From an uncultured Geobacter sp. (GTDB lineage: Bacteria; Desulfobacterota; Desulfuromonadia; Geobacterales; CAIOGM01), in NCBI GenBank assembly GCA_903902855.1, contig CAIUWK010000072.1, positions 1-64,000 on the forward strand: 64,000 nucleotides of DNA, read 5' to 3'. The notes beneath the pieces are model-generated. The model was not told the origin of the DNA. It ran no database searches and worked only from the letters and a program-made list of their open reading frames with translations. Position numbers and translations under genes: made by a program. Of this stretch, positions 47,008 to 56,406 are shown piece by piece (position 1 is the stretch's first letter; the number at the start of each line of letters is the position of its first letter).

Positions 47008-48513
47008 TCAGAGGTCGAACCCGCAGTAGGAGAGATTGAAACTCTTGTTGCAGAGGGGAAAGTCGGAGATTTGCTGGTTGCGCATGGCCAGGGCGAGACC
47101 GGACCAGTTGTGAAACGACGGATCCGTGATCTTGTACTTCCGGAAAAGTCCGTGAGTATCGGTAAGGGCCACGTGGCAGATGGGGCCGCGCCACCCCTCG
47201 GTGAAGGCCACGCAGAGCATCTCCGGCGCCGGAGGGGATGACGCATGGGGTCCGCTGCGGGTCGCTCCTCTGGGGAGCTCTCCCAGCAGCTCCCGGATGA
47301 AATCAAGGGAATGTTCCGCCTCCCGCCACCGGATGAGAGCCCGGGCATGGACGTCACCGGTGGTGGCAATAGCCACCGGCAGCTGCCGGGTACGATAGAT
47401 GCCGAAGGGGTATTCCTTGCGCACATCTCTTGCCTCGCCGCAGGCCCGCAGAGCCGGTCCCACCAGACCGATCTCCCTGGCATCCTTCAGGGAGACCGTC
47501 CCGGTTTTTTCCAGCCGCGCCATGACCGACGGTGCCGACCAGAGGAGATTCACCGCAATGGTGAGATCCCTGCGGGCCGTTTCCAGCCGCTGCAACAATT
47601 CCTCCCTCTGCCGGTCACCGAGATCAAAACCGGTGCCGCCGGGACGGAGCATCCCCCGGCCGAAGCGGCTGCCGCAGAGGAGCGCGGTCATGTTGAGGAA
47701 CTCTCCCCTGATCCGACCGCAGAAGGAGGCAGTGGGGAGGTACCCCACATCCCCGGCAATGGCCCCCAGGTCCCCCGTATGGTTTGCCAGTCGCTCCAAC
47801 TCCAGGGCGATCCCCCGAAGCGCCTCCCCCCGGTGCGGAACCCGCCGCCCGGTGAGCGACTCCATGATCATGCAGTGGGCCTGGGTGTGGCCGATGGTGG
47901 TGTCTCCCGCCGCAGCCTCCATCTGAAACAGGGTGGCCGGATACGGCCCTCCCACGACTCGCGCCTCGATTCCCCGGTGCTGGTACCCCAGGGAGATCTC
48001 CAGGTGAAAAACCTCTTCCCCGTGGCACTGGAAACGGAAATGCCCCGGCTCGATGATCCCCGCATGCACCGGTCCCACCGCCACTTCATGGATCTCGTCC
48101 CCCGTCACCCGGTACTGCTCCATTACCCCCGGCAGCGGCCTGATCCCGGTTCGGGCATCCGGGATAAAGCGGAGCGGCTTGAGCCAGGGATGCCCCTCCG
48201 GGGTGATCCCGCACTCCTCCCAAATTTCCCGCTCGAAGAGCTGCAGTTGGGGACAGAGGAGGGCCAGTGACGGAAACTGCTCTTTCACCACGCTCCGGAG
48301 CAGGGCGATGATTCCCTCTACCTTGTACCCCAGCACCACGAAGAGGGTAACCTCATCCCCCTGGGGAACCCCGAAGTAGGAGGCAACCCGCCAGCCGTGA
48401 TCAATGGCGTCCAGGATGGTCTGACAGAAGTCGTCTATGGGCAAGAGCGGAATGTCACCGAGATGGGCGGTACCGCCGTTCTTGATGGTTCTCACCTTGG
48501 CGGAGAGGTTCAT
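47008..48513 (-). CDS. Hydrogenase-like large subunit (HycE/HyfG, NuoCD-related) lacking NiFe ligands
   Basis: This protein of 501 residues has a NuoC-like N-terminus fused to a NuoD/HycE-like core. The family blocks are VGPVHAGIIEPGHFRFQCHGEEVFHLEISLGYQHRGIE, LERLANHTGDLGAI and KITDPSFHNWSGLALAMRNQQISDFPL. The two CxxC pairs that hold nickel in true hydrogenases are missing: the first site reads AAAGDTTIGHTQAHC, and the C-terminal DPCxxC reads NLSYCG. That makes it an Ehr-type (energy-converting-hydrogenase-related) subunit. Its start overlaps the stop of the upstream membrane subunit by 4 bases. It is the last gene of the operon. Confidence 0.92.
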   Translation of the reverse strand: MNLSAKVRTIKNGGTAHLGDIPLLPIDDFCQTILDAIDHGWRVASYFGVPQGDEVTLFVVLGYKVEGIIALLRSVVKEQFPSLALLCPQLQLFEREIWEECGITPEGHPWLKPLRFIPDARTGIRPLPGVMEQYRVTGDEIHEVAVGPVHAGIIEPGHFRFQCHGEEVFHLEISLGYQHRGIEARVVGGPYPATLFQMEAAAGDTTIGHTQAHCMIMESLTGRRVPHRGEALRGIALELERLANHTGDLGAIAGDVGYLPTASFCGRIRGEFLNMTALLCGSRFGRGMLRPGGTGFDLGDRQREELLQRLETARRDLTIAVNLLWSAPSVMARLEKTGTVSLKDAREIGLVGPALRACGEARDVRKEYPFGIYRTRQLPVAIATTGDVHARALIRWREAEHSLDFIRELLGELPRGATRSGPHASSPPAPEMLCVAFTEGWRGPICHVALTDTHGLFRKYKITDPSFHNWSGLALAMRNQQISDFPLCNKSFNLSYCGFDL

Positions 48514-49949
48514 GGCCGTACCTCCAGGAGTCGGGCGGCGTCGGTCAGAAGCTGCCGCAGTGGCTCCGGTTGCCAGATACCCAGGATGAGGATGACGACC
48601 ATCAATACCAGGGGGGGAGCAACGGTGAAAAACTGGTCGCGATATCCCACGATCGTACCGGCCTCCCGGGGAGCGCTCCCCATCATCATGGGAAGGATGG
48701 TGTTGGCCATACCCATGAAGATGATTGCCAGAAAGAGGAGGAGTGCGGTGGCGACCGGATACCTGCCGGAGCCGAAGATGCCGGAGATGATCCCGAATTC
48801 GCTGAGAAAGGGGCTGAACGGGGGAGAACCGGTGATGGCGAAGAATCCGGCAAGGAAGAGTCCGCCGGTGAGGGGGAGCCTCTGGAGCAGCCCCCGGACC
48901 TTCTCGGCGTTCTTGGTCCCGTAGGAGCGATGGATGTTCCCGGAGGAGAGGAAGAGAACCCCCTTGGTCAGGCCGTTGTTGATGATGTGGAAGAGCGCAC
49001 CCGGGAGAGCCCCTTTACCCACTCCCAGGGCAATGACCAGTATCCCCACATGCTCCACGCTGGAGTAGGCCAGCATCCGTTTGAAGTCTGACTGACGCAG
49101 CATGAAGACGGCGGCGAAGGCCATGGAGAGGAGTCCCATCCCCACCAGGGTTTGCTGGTAGAAGCGGATGTCGCCGGCGGCCATGCAGATCTGATAGACC
49201 CTGATTACCCCCAGCAGGGCGCAGTTCACCAGCCCCCCGGCCAAGAGCGCCCCCACGAGCCCCGGCGCCTCCCCGTAGGCGTCCGGCTTCCAGGTATGGA
49301 GCGGCGCCAGCCCCATCTTGGTGCCGAACCCCACCAGGAGAAAGATGAAGGCGGCGTTCAGCCAGTCGGGTGAGAGCCGGCGCGCCCCGGCGATGAGAGG
49401 CTCCAGAAGGAGGGTCGTCTCCTGACCGGCCACCAGGGTGGCATAGGCCAGGAAAAAGAGTCCCAGCAGCGCCAGGGCGATCCCCACGGAGCAGATAATC
49501 ATGTATTTCCAGGTGGCCTCGATGGAGCGGGCGTTTCGGTTGAAATAGATGAGCGGGGCCATGCTCAGGGTGGTGGACTCCATGGCGACCCAGAGGAGTC
49601 CCAGATGGTGGGCGAGGGTGACCAGGGTCATGGCCGAGAGGCAGATGAGCATGCCGAAACAGAGAACCTGGTTGGAACGCTCCCTTCGTGAGGGGAGGTA
49701 TCCTGCCGCGTAGAGAGAGCAGGCAAGATAGAGGGTGCTGATGGTGAGAAGCACCACCATCCCCAGGGGGTCCAGGGCGATCCAGCCGGAGAGGGTTGGA
49801 GTCGGGCGGAGCGCGAGAGCTGCCAGGGTCAGGATGAAGTGGGCGAGGCCGAACAGGGGGAGAATCCGCGGGCGCTGCAGGTTCGACCGGATGTACCAGG
49901 AGATGAAGGCCCCCATGAGCGGGACGAGGAGGAGGAGAAGATAGATCAC
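48510..49949 (-). CDS. Proton-pumping antiporter-like subunit (HyfF/HycQ type)
   Basis: This is a 479-residue membrane protein of the NuoN/MrpD/HyfF family with about 14 hydrophobic segments. Conserved antiporter features include the Glu in VAMESTTLSMAPLIYF, the Lys in FGTKMGLAPLHTWKPDAYGEAPGLVGALLAG, and FKRMLAYSSVEHVGIL. It is expected to translocate protons or sodium ions. GTG 49949 overlaps the HyfE-like stop and has GGAGG upstream. Confidence 0.93.
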   Translation of the reverse strand: MIYLLLLLVPLMGAFISWYIRSNLQRPRILPLFGLAHFILTLAALALRPTPTLSGWIALDPLGMVVLLTISTLYLACSLYAAGYLPSRRERSNQVLCFGMLICLSAMTLVTLAHHLGLLWVAMESTTLSMAPLIYFNRNARSIEATWKYMIICSVGIALALLGLFFLAYATLVAGQETTLLLEPLIAGARRLSPDWLNAAFIFLLVGFGTKMGLAPLHTWKPDAYGEAPGLVGALLAGGLVNCALLGVIRVYQICMAAGDIRFYQQTLVGMGLLSMAFAAVFMLRQSDFKRMLAYSSVEHVGILVIALGVGKGALPGALFHIINNGLTKGVLFLSSGNIHRSYGTKNAEKVRGLLQRLPLTGGLFLAGFFAITGSPPFSPFLSEFGIISGIFGSGRYPVATALLLFLAIIFMGMANTILPMMMGSAPREAGTIVGYRDQFFTVAPPLVLMVVILILGIWQPEPLRQLLTDAARLLEVRP

Positions 49950-50590
49950 TGCTCCTCCTTCAAGGCCGTGAGCCGCGAGGTATCGATGGAGGAGAACTCC
50001 CGGCTGATCTGGTTGATGATGATCCCCATGACGAATATCCCCACAATGAGATCCAGGAGCACCCCGGCCTCCACCATCACCGGCATCGCCTCGGAGAGAA
50101 GGAGGCCGAAGATGAAGATCCCGTTTTCCAGGATCAGGTAGCCGATGACCTGGGTTATCGCCTTCTTCCGGGTGGTCAGGACGAGGAATCCGGTGATGAT
50201 GGTGGCAATGGCCGCCGGCACGAAGAGGAGTCCCTGATGCTGGGGGGCCAGGGGGAGCTTGGCGGCGAAGACAAAGGCCAGGGCCGTGGCCAGGGCAGAG
50301 AGGAGCAGGGTGGCGGTGTGGCTCAGAAACGGCTCCACCTCCTCGCGGATCTCCACCCGGCGCATGGCCCGGAAGAGGAGCCAGGGGATGAAGAGCCCCT
50401 TGGCGAAGATGATCCCCCCGGTAATCAGCCCCAGGTGCAGGGTCAGCGTATGGGTGAGCCCCGGAAGGAGCCCCAGGATCACCCCCTGAAAGGCGACGGT
50501 CCGGATGGCGATATGCATCCGGCTGGTACCCAGGCCGAGGAAGTTAAGGAGCATCACGAGGACGAGGAGTTGATCAATGAGCGAATTCAT
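49946..50590 (-). CDS. HyfE/HycP-like membrane subunit
   Basis: This membrane protein of 214 residues has six to seven hydrophobic segments. It matches hydrogenase-4 component E: TLHLGLITGGIIFAKGLFIPWLLFR, VIGYLILENGIFIFGLLL and LLDLIVGIFVMGIIINQI. The C-terminal half resembles NuoK, with its membrane Glu in LENGIF. It lies between the HyfC- and HyfF-like genes with 3-4 base spacing or overlap, so all are cotranslated. Confidence 0.92.
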   Translation of the reverse strand: MNSLIDQLLVLVMLLNFLGLGTSRMHIAIRTVAFQGVILGLLPGLTHTLTLHLGLITGGIIFAKGLFIPWLLFRAMRRVEIREEVEPFLSHTATLLLSALATALAFVFAAKLPLAPQHQGLLFVPAAIATIITGFLVLTTRKKAITQVIGYLILENGIFIFGLLLSEAMPVMVEAGVLLDLIVGIFVMGIIINQISREFSSIDTSRLTALKEEQ

Positions 50591-50593
50591 TCT

Positions 50594-51502
50594 CTATCTC
50601 AGGATGAGGAGCATGGCAAAGGCCGACAGGATGCTCCCGGCGATGAGGAGCTGGGGGACCCGGGTCAGCCGGAGCCGTGCCATCACCGATTCCACCGTGC
50701 CGATGGCCATGGCCAGCAGGAGTTGGGAGATGACAAAGAGTCCCCAGTCGCTCAGGTTGTCGCCGACCCGGAGCGGCAGGGCAATGTTGAGGAAGAAGGC
50801 CCCCAGGACGAAGAGCTTGAGGGCTGCACCGTACTGGATGCACCCCAGGAGCGGACCGCTGTGGTCCAGGGCCATCACCTCGTGGATCATGGTCAGTTCC
50901 AGGTGGGTGGTGGGGTCGTCGAAGGGGATCCGGCAATTCTCGGCCAGGAGGATGATGAAGAGGGCGGCCACCAGGAGGAGCATGGATGCGCCGGAGGTGG
51001 CCCAGACAGCACTCAGGGATCTGGTGAGCATGGTGGAGAGCGACAGGGAGCCGGAGAGCCGCGCCAGGACGATGAGAGCAAAGAAGAGGGTTGGCTCGGC
51101 CAGACAGGAGTAGGTTGCTTCCCGGGCCGACCCCATCCCCTCAAAACTGGAGCCGGTATCCAGGGCTGCCAGAATGGTGGCGAAGCGACCCAGGGCGAAG
51201 AGATAGGCGAAGAGGATCATGTCGCCGTCAAAGGAGATGGGAGCTGCGTGGTTTCCCAGGGGGATGAGGAGGCTTGATGTCAGCAGTGTGGCCAGGGAGA
51301 TGATGGGGCCGGCCCGGAAGAGCCAGGTGGTGGTTTCACTGAAGACCATCCCCTTGCGGAACAGCCGTGCCAGGTCGTAGTAGGGCTGGAGGTAGGGGGC
51401 CCCGGTTCTTCCAGCAAAGGCGGCCTTGCTCTTGCCGATGACCCCCAGCAAAAGCGGCGGCATGAGGAGGACCAGGAGAATGTGGATGGCGAGGTCGGTC
51501 AT
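50594..51502 (-). CDS. HyfC/HycD-like membrane subunit (NuoH family)
   Basis: This 302-residue NuoH-type subunit would anchor the soluble arm. Typical blocks are LPPLLLGVIGKSKAAFAGRTGAPYLQPYYDLARLFRKG, GMGSAREATYSCLAEP and ENCRIPFDDPTTHLELTMIHE, with the membrane glutamates of the quinone/proton path. It has about eight hydrophobic segments. It lies 110 bp after the HyfB-like gene and 3 bp before the HyfE-like gene. Confidence 0.94.
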   Translation of the reverse strand: MTDLAIHILLVLLMPPLLLGVIGKSKAAFAGRTGAPYLQPYYDLARLFRKGMVFSETTTWLFRAGPIISLATLLTSSLLIPLGNHAAPISFDGDMILFAYLFALGRFATILAALDTGSSFEGMGSAREATYSCLAEPTLFFALIVLARLSGSLSLSTMLTRSLSAVWATSGASMLLLVAALFIILLAENCRIPFDDPTTHLELTMIHEVMALDHSGPLLGCIQYGAALKLFVLGAFFLNIALPLRVGDNLSDWGLFVISQLLLAMAIGTVESVMARLRLTRVPQLLIAGSILSAFAMLLILR

Positions 51503-51612
51503 GAAAAGTTGTCCGGAGTCAGGAAGAATGTATGGGGAGTCTGACGGTTCGTAATCCTTACATTATTGGTTGATTCTGGCAACGGAATAACGTCGCTCCA
51601 GTTGCAAAAAAC

Positions 51613-53628
51613 TCACGGCGCCAAGGCCAGCAGGACGATGACGGTCACGAAGATATAGAGGATATAGAGGGGGATCTGGCCATGCTGAAGCTTTCGCAGC
51701 GGCATGAGCAGCTCGTTTCCCTTTTTTAAAATCGGGAGATAGAGCAGTTCCAGTACCGCCTCGGGGACGTGGCTGGAGAAACCGGCCGGTGCCGGGAATG
51801 GACCGGTTAACTTCGGTGCGTGGCGCCGGGGGCGGAGCAGAGTGCCGAACAGCTCCACCAGCATCCCGGCAAAGGAGGAGGCGGTATACTGCATCCGGGG
51901 AGTGGGGCGGAGGTAGCCGCAACCCCAGGTGACCGTAGTCGTGACCCCTCCGGGACGTCTCCGGAGTGCAAGCAGGGCGATGACTGTCCCCACCAGGGTC
52001 AGCATGAGTCCCATGACGGTAATCCACCCCAGGGGGATCAAAGCCGTCAAGCCGGTGACCGTCTGACGGGAACCGGGAAGCGCCGCGGTCACCGCCGACC
52101 CCAGGAGTCGCACGACTCCCTGGGGGAAGAGTCCGATGAGAACGCAGAGCAGTGCCAGCAGTCCCATGGGGAAGAGCATACTCATCCCCGCCTCGTGGGG
52201 TTGCGTGGGAACTTCGCGGCGGGGTGTCCCCAGAAAGACGATGCCGTAGCCCTTTACGAAGCAGGCCAGGGCAAGCCCCCCCACCAGGGCCAGGGCCGGG
52301 ATGGCCAGAGCCATGAGCGGAACCCCGGTCGTCACCATGGTTCCAATCCCGCTGACACCGCGAAAGAGACCGAGGTAGATGAGATATTCGCTGACGAATC
52401 CGTTGAGAGGGGGGAGGCCGCAGATGGCCGCAGCCCCCACAAGAAAGAAGAGCCCGGTGAGGGGGAGTCGTTTGGCGATCCCTCCCATCAGGTCGATCTC
52501 CCGTGTTCCTGCTGCGTGAATGACCGACCCGGCTCCCAGGAAGAGGAGTCCCTTGAAGATAGCGTGGTTGAGCACGTGGAAGAGCGCCCCCCCCATGCCC
52601 AGGAGCTCCAGTGGAAGCTTTCCCGAGCTCCTCCCCATGAGAGCCAACCCGATACCCATGGTGATGATCCCGATGTTTTCTATGCTGTGATAGGCGAGGA
52701 GTCGTTTCAGGTCATGTTGGCCGATGGCGAAGAGGACTCCGGCCACTGCCGAGACGATCCCCAGAGCCAGGAGGGTCATCCCCCACCAGCTGGGGGGAAG
52801 ATGATAAAAAGAGGTGACCCGGACGATGCCGTAGATGCCGGTCTTGATGATGACGCCGGACATGAGCGCCGAGACATGACTGGGGGCCGCGGCATGGGCC
52901 GAGGGGAGCCAGATGTGGAACGGCATGATTCCTGCCTTGAATCCGAATCCCACCACTGCGGTAAGAAAAATAGCCGTGGCCGACAGGGCTGCACCATCGA
53001 GGGTGCCGGCGACGGGGAAGGCGAAGGTGGCGCTCTCTCCTCTGAGCAGGGAAAAGTGTGCGAAGAGAGCGAGGGTCCCCATGTGGGCGGCAATAAGGAA
53101 GAGTAGACCCGCCTCCTGAACCTCTTTCTTCTGATCTTCGGTGGTCATGGCAAAATAAGAGGAGAGTGCCATGACCTCCCACGCCACCAAGAAGAGGATG
53201 CCGTCACGGGCGGTAAAGACCAGTGCCACCGAGGCGGCGAGGAGACCGAAGAAGAAGGTGAGTCGCGGCGCGGTTGACGGATGTTTCGCTTCGGGAAAAT
53301 AGCCCACGGCATAGAGGGCACAGGAGCCGGCAATGAGGAAGAGAGGGATGAGGAAAAAAGCGGAGAGGGGATCGACCCCCCACTGGGTTTCGCCCAGAAG
53401 GAAGCCGCTGTCAACGGCGTATCGCTGGGAAGTGGCGGAGAGGAGTGTCAGGAGCGAACCGGCTCCCCCTGTCGCCGACCCGACCAGCATGAGGAGGGTG
53501 GCGATCTTCTGCCCCCACCCATCGTGTCGGGCTAACATGAGACCGGGAAGACCGGAGCAGGCCATGAGCAGCATGCCGGCCATGACAAGCAACGGAGCAG
53601 GTGAAAGGGTTTCACTCGTGAAAAACAT
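51613..53628 (-). CDS. HyfB/NuoL-like antiporter subunit
   Basis: This membrane protein of about 671 residues is the first gene of the Ehr-like operon and resembles hydrogenase-4 component B. Blocks include LVAWEVMALSSYFAMTTED, FKAGIMPFHIWLPSAHAAAPSHVSALMSGVIIKTGIYG, DLKRLLAYHSIENIGII and LPPLNGFVSEYLIYLG. These carry the Lys/Glu/His path of complex I antiporter subunits. The C-terminal extension (CGYLRPTPRMQYTASSFA) is typical for HyfB. ATG 53628 follows AGGAG at 7 bases; longer frames lack such a site. Confidence 0.94.
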   Translation of the reverse strand: MFFTSETLSPAPLLVMAGMLLMACSGLPGLMLARHDGWGQKIATLLMLVGSATGGAGSLLTLLSATSQRYAVDSGFLLGETQWGVDPLSAFFLIPLFLIAGSCALYAVGYFPEAKHPSTAPRLTFFFGLLAASVALVFTARDGILFLVAWEVMALSSYFAMTTEDQKKEVQEAGLLFLIAAHMGTLALFAHFSLLRGESATFAFPVAGTLDGAALSATAIFLTAVVGFGFKAGIMPFHIWLPSAHAAAPSHVSALMSGVIIKTGIYGIVRVTSFYHLPPSWWGMTLLALGIVSAVAGVLFAIGQHDLKRLLAYHSIENIGIITMGIGLALMGRSSGKLPLELLGMGGALFHVLNHAIFKGLLFLGAGSVIHAAGTREIDLMGGIAKRLPLTGLFFLVGAAAICGLPPLNGFVSEYLIYLGLFRGVSGIGTMVTTGVPLMALAIPALALVGGLALACFVKGYGIVFLGTPRREVPTQPHEAGMSMLFPMGLLALLCVLIGLFPQGVVRLLGSAVTAALPGSRQTVTGLTALIPLGWITVMGLMLTLVGTVIALLALRRRPGGVTTTVTWGCGYLRPTPRMQYTASSFAGMLVELFGTLLRPRRHAPKLTGPFPAPAGFSSHVPEAVLELLYLPILKKGNELLMPLRKLQHGQIPLYILYIFVTVIVLLALAP

Positions 53629-53746
53629 CTGCCGCTCCTGAAATTCTCTGTGGTATACCTGAGCGGAAACTCTCACATCTACCGGTGAAGGTCAACGAAA
53701 GTTTCCTCCGGACAAGATATTTTTGCGCTCTTTCCCCAAAAAATCG

Positions 53747-53776
53747 TTGACAAACGGCTGAAAGTGCGCCTATAAG
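53747..53776 (+). promoter_or_regulatory. Sigma-70 promoter for rho
   Basis: TTGACA (53747-53752) and CTATAA/TATAAG (53770-53776) are spaced by 17-18 bases. The rho start lies about 200 bases downstream. Confidence 0.7.
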
Positions 53777-53977
53777 GTTCACAACCTCGAACAGCACCCG
53801 ATTCTTTACCTGCACCCAGACCACCCCATTTCATTATCGAAGATATTCTCCACAACAACCTGACCAACGAGCGCTCTCCCCGACTACTTCCACCACCATA
53901 TCAGAGCTGAAACCCTGAATAGCCACCATACCACGCTTGCCGCTGCCGTAGCACCGCGCGTCTTCCAGGAGCAACGA
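53777..53977 (+). promoter_or_regulatory. Long 5' leader of rho
   Basis: No gene is visible between the promoter and rho. The leader is C-rich and G-poor on the coding strand in several stretches (for example TACCTGCACCCAGACCACCC near 53808), the composition Rho itself prefers. Autoregulation through the leader is therefore plausible. The rest of the 53629-53977 gap holds only the divergent start of the Ehr-like operon. Confidence 0.4.
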
Positions 53978-55225
53978 ATGAACTTGCAGGAACTGAAAGA
54001 AAAGAAAAGTAACGAATTGACCATTATAGCCAAGGGTCTCAATATTGAGGGGGCGTCCAGCCTGCGGAAGCAGGAGCTGATCTTCGCCATCCTCAATGCC
54101 CAGACGGAAAAAAACGGCATGATCTTCGGTGAAGGGGTTCTTGAAACCCTGGCGGATGGCTTCGGTTTCCTGCGCGCCCCGGATTACAACTATCTCCCCG
54201 GACCCGACGATATCTATGTCTCCCCCAGCCAGATCCGTCGTTTCAACCTCCAGACCGGCGACACGGTTTCGGGACAGATCCGTCCCCCCAAGGAAGGGGA
54301 GCGCTATTTTGCCCTCCTCAAGGTGGAGACGGTGAACTTCGAGTCGCCGGAGGTGGCCAGGGAGAAGACCCTCTTTGACAATCTCACCCCCCTCTACCCA
54401 GAGGAAAAGCTGACACTGGAGACGACACAGGACAATATGCCCATGCGGATCATGGAGCTGGTCGCCCCCATCGGCAAGGGGCAGCGCGGCCTTATCGTGG
54501 CCCCCCCCCGCACCGGCAAGACCATGCTCCTCCAGAATATCGCCAACTCCATCGCCGAGAACCATCCCGAGGTCTACCTCATCGTCCTGCTCATCGACGA
54601 GCGGCCGGAAGAGGTCACCGACATGCAGCGCTCGGTGAAGGGAGAAGTCGTCTCCTCCACCTTTGACGAGCCGGCCACCCGCCACGTCCAAGTGGCCGAG
54701 ATGGTCATCGAGAAGGCCCGGCGGCTGGTGGAACACAAACGGGATGTGGTCATTCTCCTGGACTCCATCACCCGTCTGGCCCGGGCTTACAACACGGTCC
54801 TCCCCCCCTCCGGCAAGATCCTCACCGGCGGGGTGGACGCCAACGCCCTCCAGAAGCCGAAACGGTTTTTCGGCGCGGCCCGTAACATCGAAGAGGGAGG
54901 CTCCCTCACCATCATCGCCACCGCCCTCGTGGATACGGGGAGCAAAATGGATGAGGTCATCTTCGAGGAGTTCAAGGGGACCGGCAACATGGAGCTTCAT
55001 CTGGACCGGAAACTGGTGGAGAAACGGACCTTCCCGGCCATCGACATCAACAAGTCCGGCACCCGGAAGGAGGAGCTGCTCATCGGCAAGGCGTCCCTCA
55101 ACCGGATCTGGATCTTGCGCAAGGTGCTGCACCCCATGAACGTGGTGGACTGCATGGAGTTCTTTTTGGATAAATTGTCGGAGACCAAGAGTAACCAGGC
55201 ATTTCTCGATTCCATGAGCCGCTGA
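53978..55225 (+). CDS. rho: Transcription termination factor Rho
   Basis: This hexameric RNA helicase of 415 residues ends transcription. The N-terminal helical domain ([20 protein letters not shown]) is followed by the RNA-binding cold-shock-like domain ([22 protein letters not shown]). The ATPase core has the P-loop APPRTGKT (about 174-181), [28 protein letters not shown] and the R-loop region. The length is typical. It is preceded by its own promoter and a 200-base leader. rpmE follows about 100 bp downstream. Confidence 0.98.
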   Translation: MNLQELKEKKSNELTIIAKGLNIEGASSLRKQELIFAILNAQTEKNGMIFGEGVLETLADGFGFLRAPDYNYLPGPDDIYVSPSQIRRFNLQTGDTVSGQIRPPKEGERYFALLKVETVNFESPEVAREKTLFDNLTPLYPEEKLTLETTQDNMPMRIMELVAPIGKGQRGLIVAPPRTGKTMLLQNIANSIAENHPEVYLIVLLIDERPEEVTDMQRSVKGEVVSSTFDEPATRHVQVAEMVIEKARRLVEHKRDVVILLDSITRLARAYNTVLPPSGKILTGGVDANALQKPKRFFGAARNIEEGGSLTIIATALVDTGSKMDEVIFEEFKGTGNMELHLDRKLVEKRTFPAIDINKSGTRKEELLIGKASLNRIWILRKVLHPMNVVDCMEFFLDKLSETKSNQAFLDSMSR

Positions 55226-55325
55226 AAAAACCCTTGAAAAAAAAAGGGTAAGCTGGTAAACATAATAATTCATCACGATTTTAGCCGGAGTGGGACACGC
55301 CACCCCGTTCAGGAGGAGAGCACTA

Positions 55326-55523
55326 ATGAAAGAGGGAATTCACCCCAAGTATCAGGAAGTGACCGTAAAATGCCTTTGTGGCAATACCTTCCAGACCTGT
55401 TCCACCATCAAGGAGATCCACACCGAGATCTGCTCCGCTTGCCATCCGTTCTTCACCGGCAAGCAGAAGCTGATCGATACCGCCGGACGGGTGGAGCGGT
55501 TCAAGAGACGCTACGGCATGTAA
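55326..55523 (+). CDS. rpmE: 50S ribosomal protein L31
   Basis: This 65-residue ribosomal protein is of the zinc-binding (C+) type, with cysteines in VKCLCGN and [18 protein letters not shown] 55326 has AGGAGGAG about 8 bases upstream; a longer frame from 55290 would read through that site and is rejected. A weak hairpin (ACCCTT/AAGGGT) lies between rho and this gene. Confidence 0.97.
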   Translation: MKEGIHPKYQEVTVKCLCGNTFQTCSTIKEIHTEICSACHPFFTGKQKLIDTAGRVERFKRRYGM

Positions 55524-55665
55524 CAAAATCCAGGCCGGCATGCTGCGAGGGGATTTTGTCCATGGCGAAATCCCCTTCTGTTTTTTTGCGGCCTACATTG
55601 CGTTGCCCTGACGAGGGACGGGGCTTTTTGCGCCGCATAACTCCCTTCGGAGAACTTCGCTCCTC

Positions 55666-56358
55666 ATGAAGGTTGCACTTCTTCAACATACCCCGGAACC
55701 TGAACGGACAGTGGCTTTAGCCGCTCGCCTCTGCTATTCCCCCGCCGACATCGATGAACTCCAGGAACGACTGACCGGCGGCGATATCACCGCCTTTCTC
55801 GACAAGATCATGTCGTTGGGACACCATTCGGTACTGGAGCATGCCTCCTTTACCTTCGGGATCGACGGCATCTCTCGGGCCGCCAGTCATCAGCTTGTCC
55901 GGCACCGGATCGCCTCGTACTCCCAGCAGTCCCAGCGTTACGTCTCCCACGCCCAGCGGTTCAAGGCCGTCGTCCCCGACTCCATTGCAGCTCAACCGGA
56001 GCTGCTGGCCAAGTTCGAGAGCCAGCTTCAGGCTCTCCACGACTGCTATCGTACCCTGGTTGAGGCCGGAGTGCCCGCCGAGGACGCCCGCTATATTCTC
56101 CCCAACGCCACGGAGACGAAGATCATCGTCACCATGAACGCCCGGGGGCTGCGCCACTTCTTCGCGCTCCGCTGCTGTGAACGGGCTCAGTGGGAGATCC
56201 GGGCCATGGCGGTGGAGATGCTTGCCCTGGTACGGCCGGTGGCTCCGACCTTCTTCCGGGACGCCGGTCCCGGATGCCTGAATGGTCCCTGTCCGGAGGG
56301 GAAGTTCTGCTGCGGGAAGATGAAAGAGGTCCGGGAACGTTTTAAAACCCTGCCGTAG
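55666..56358 (+). CDS. thyX: Flavin-dependent thymidylate synthase ThyX
   Basis: This FAD-dependent enzyme of 230 residues makes dTMP from dUMP using methylene-tetrahydrofolate and NADPH. The signature RHRxxSxxxxSxR is exact: Arg79-His80-Arg81, Ser84, Ser89, Arg91 (RHRIASYSQQSQR). GHHSVLEHASFTF and NARGLRHFFALRCCERAQWEIR also fit. Its stop codon (TAG 56356-56358) lies inside a perfect 36-bp palindrome, so the last codons are set by a repeat element. ThyX in place of ThyA is usual in this lineage. Confidence 0.97.
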   Translation: MKVALLQHTPEPERTVALAARLCYSPADIDELQERLTGGDITAFLDKIMSLGHHSVLEHASFTFGIDGISRAASHQLVRHRIASYSQQSQRYVSHAQRFKAVVPDSIAAQPELLAKFESQLQALHDCYRTLVEAGVPAEDARYILPNATETKIIVTMNARGLRHFFALRCCERAQWEIRAMAVEMLALVRPVAPTFFRDAGPGCLNGPCPEGKFCCGKMKEVRERFKTLP

Positions 56359-56386
56359 GGGCACGGCGCGCCGTGCCCCTACGGCA
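56351..56386. repeat. Perfect 36-bp palindrome overlapping the thyX stop
   Basis: TGCCGTAGGGGCACGGC (56351-56367) and GCCGTGCCCCTACGGCA (56370-56386) are exact complements around GC. The TAG in the left arm is the thyX stop. It could also act as a terminator hairpin. Confidence 0.9.
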
Positions 56387-56406
56387 AACATACCAAAAGG
56401 ATACCC

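Noticed and set aside
51820..53106. Plus-strand frame of 428 codons opposite the HyfB-like gene
   Set aside because: The product is Gly/Glu/His-rich without domains; the opposite strand encodes a clear antiporter subunit.
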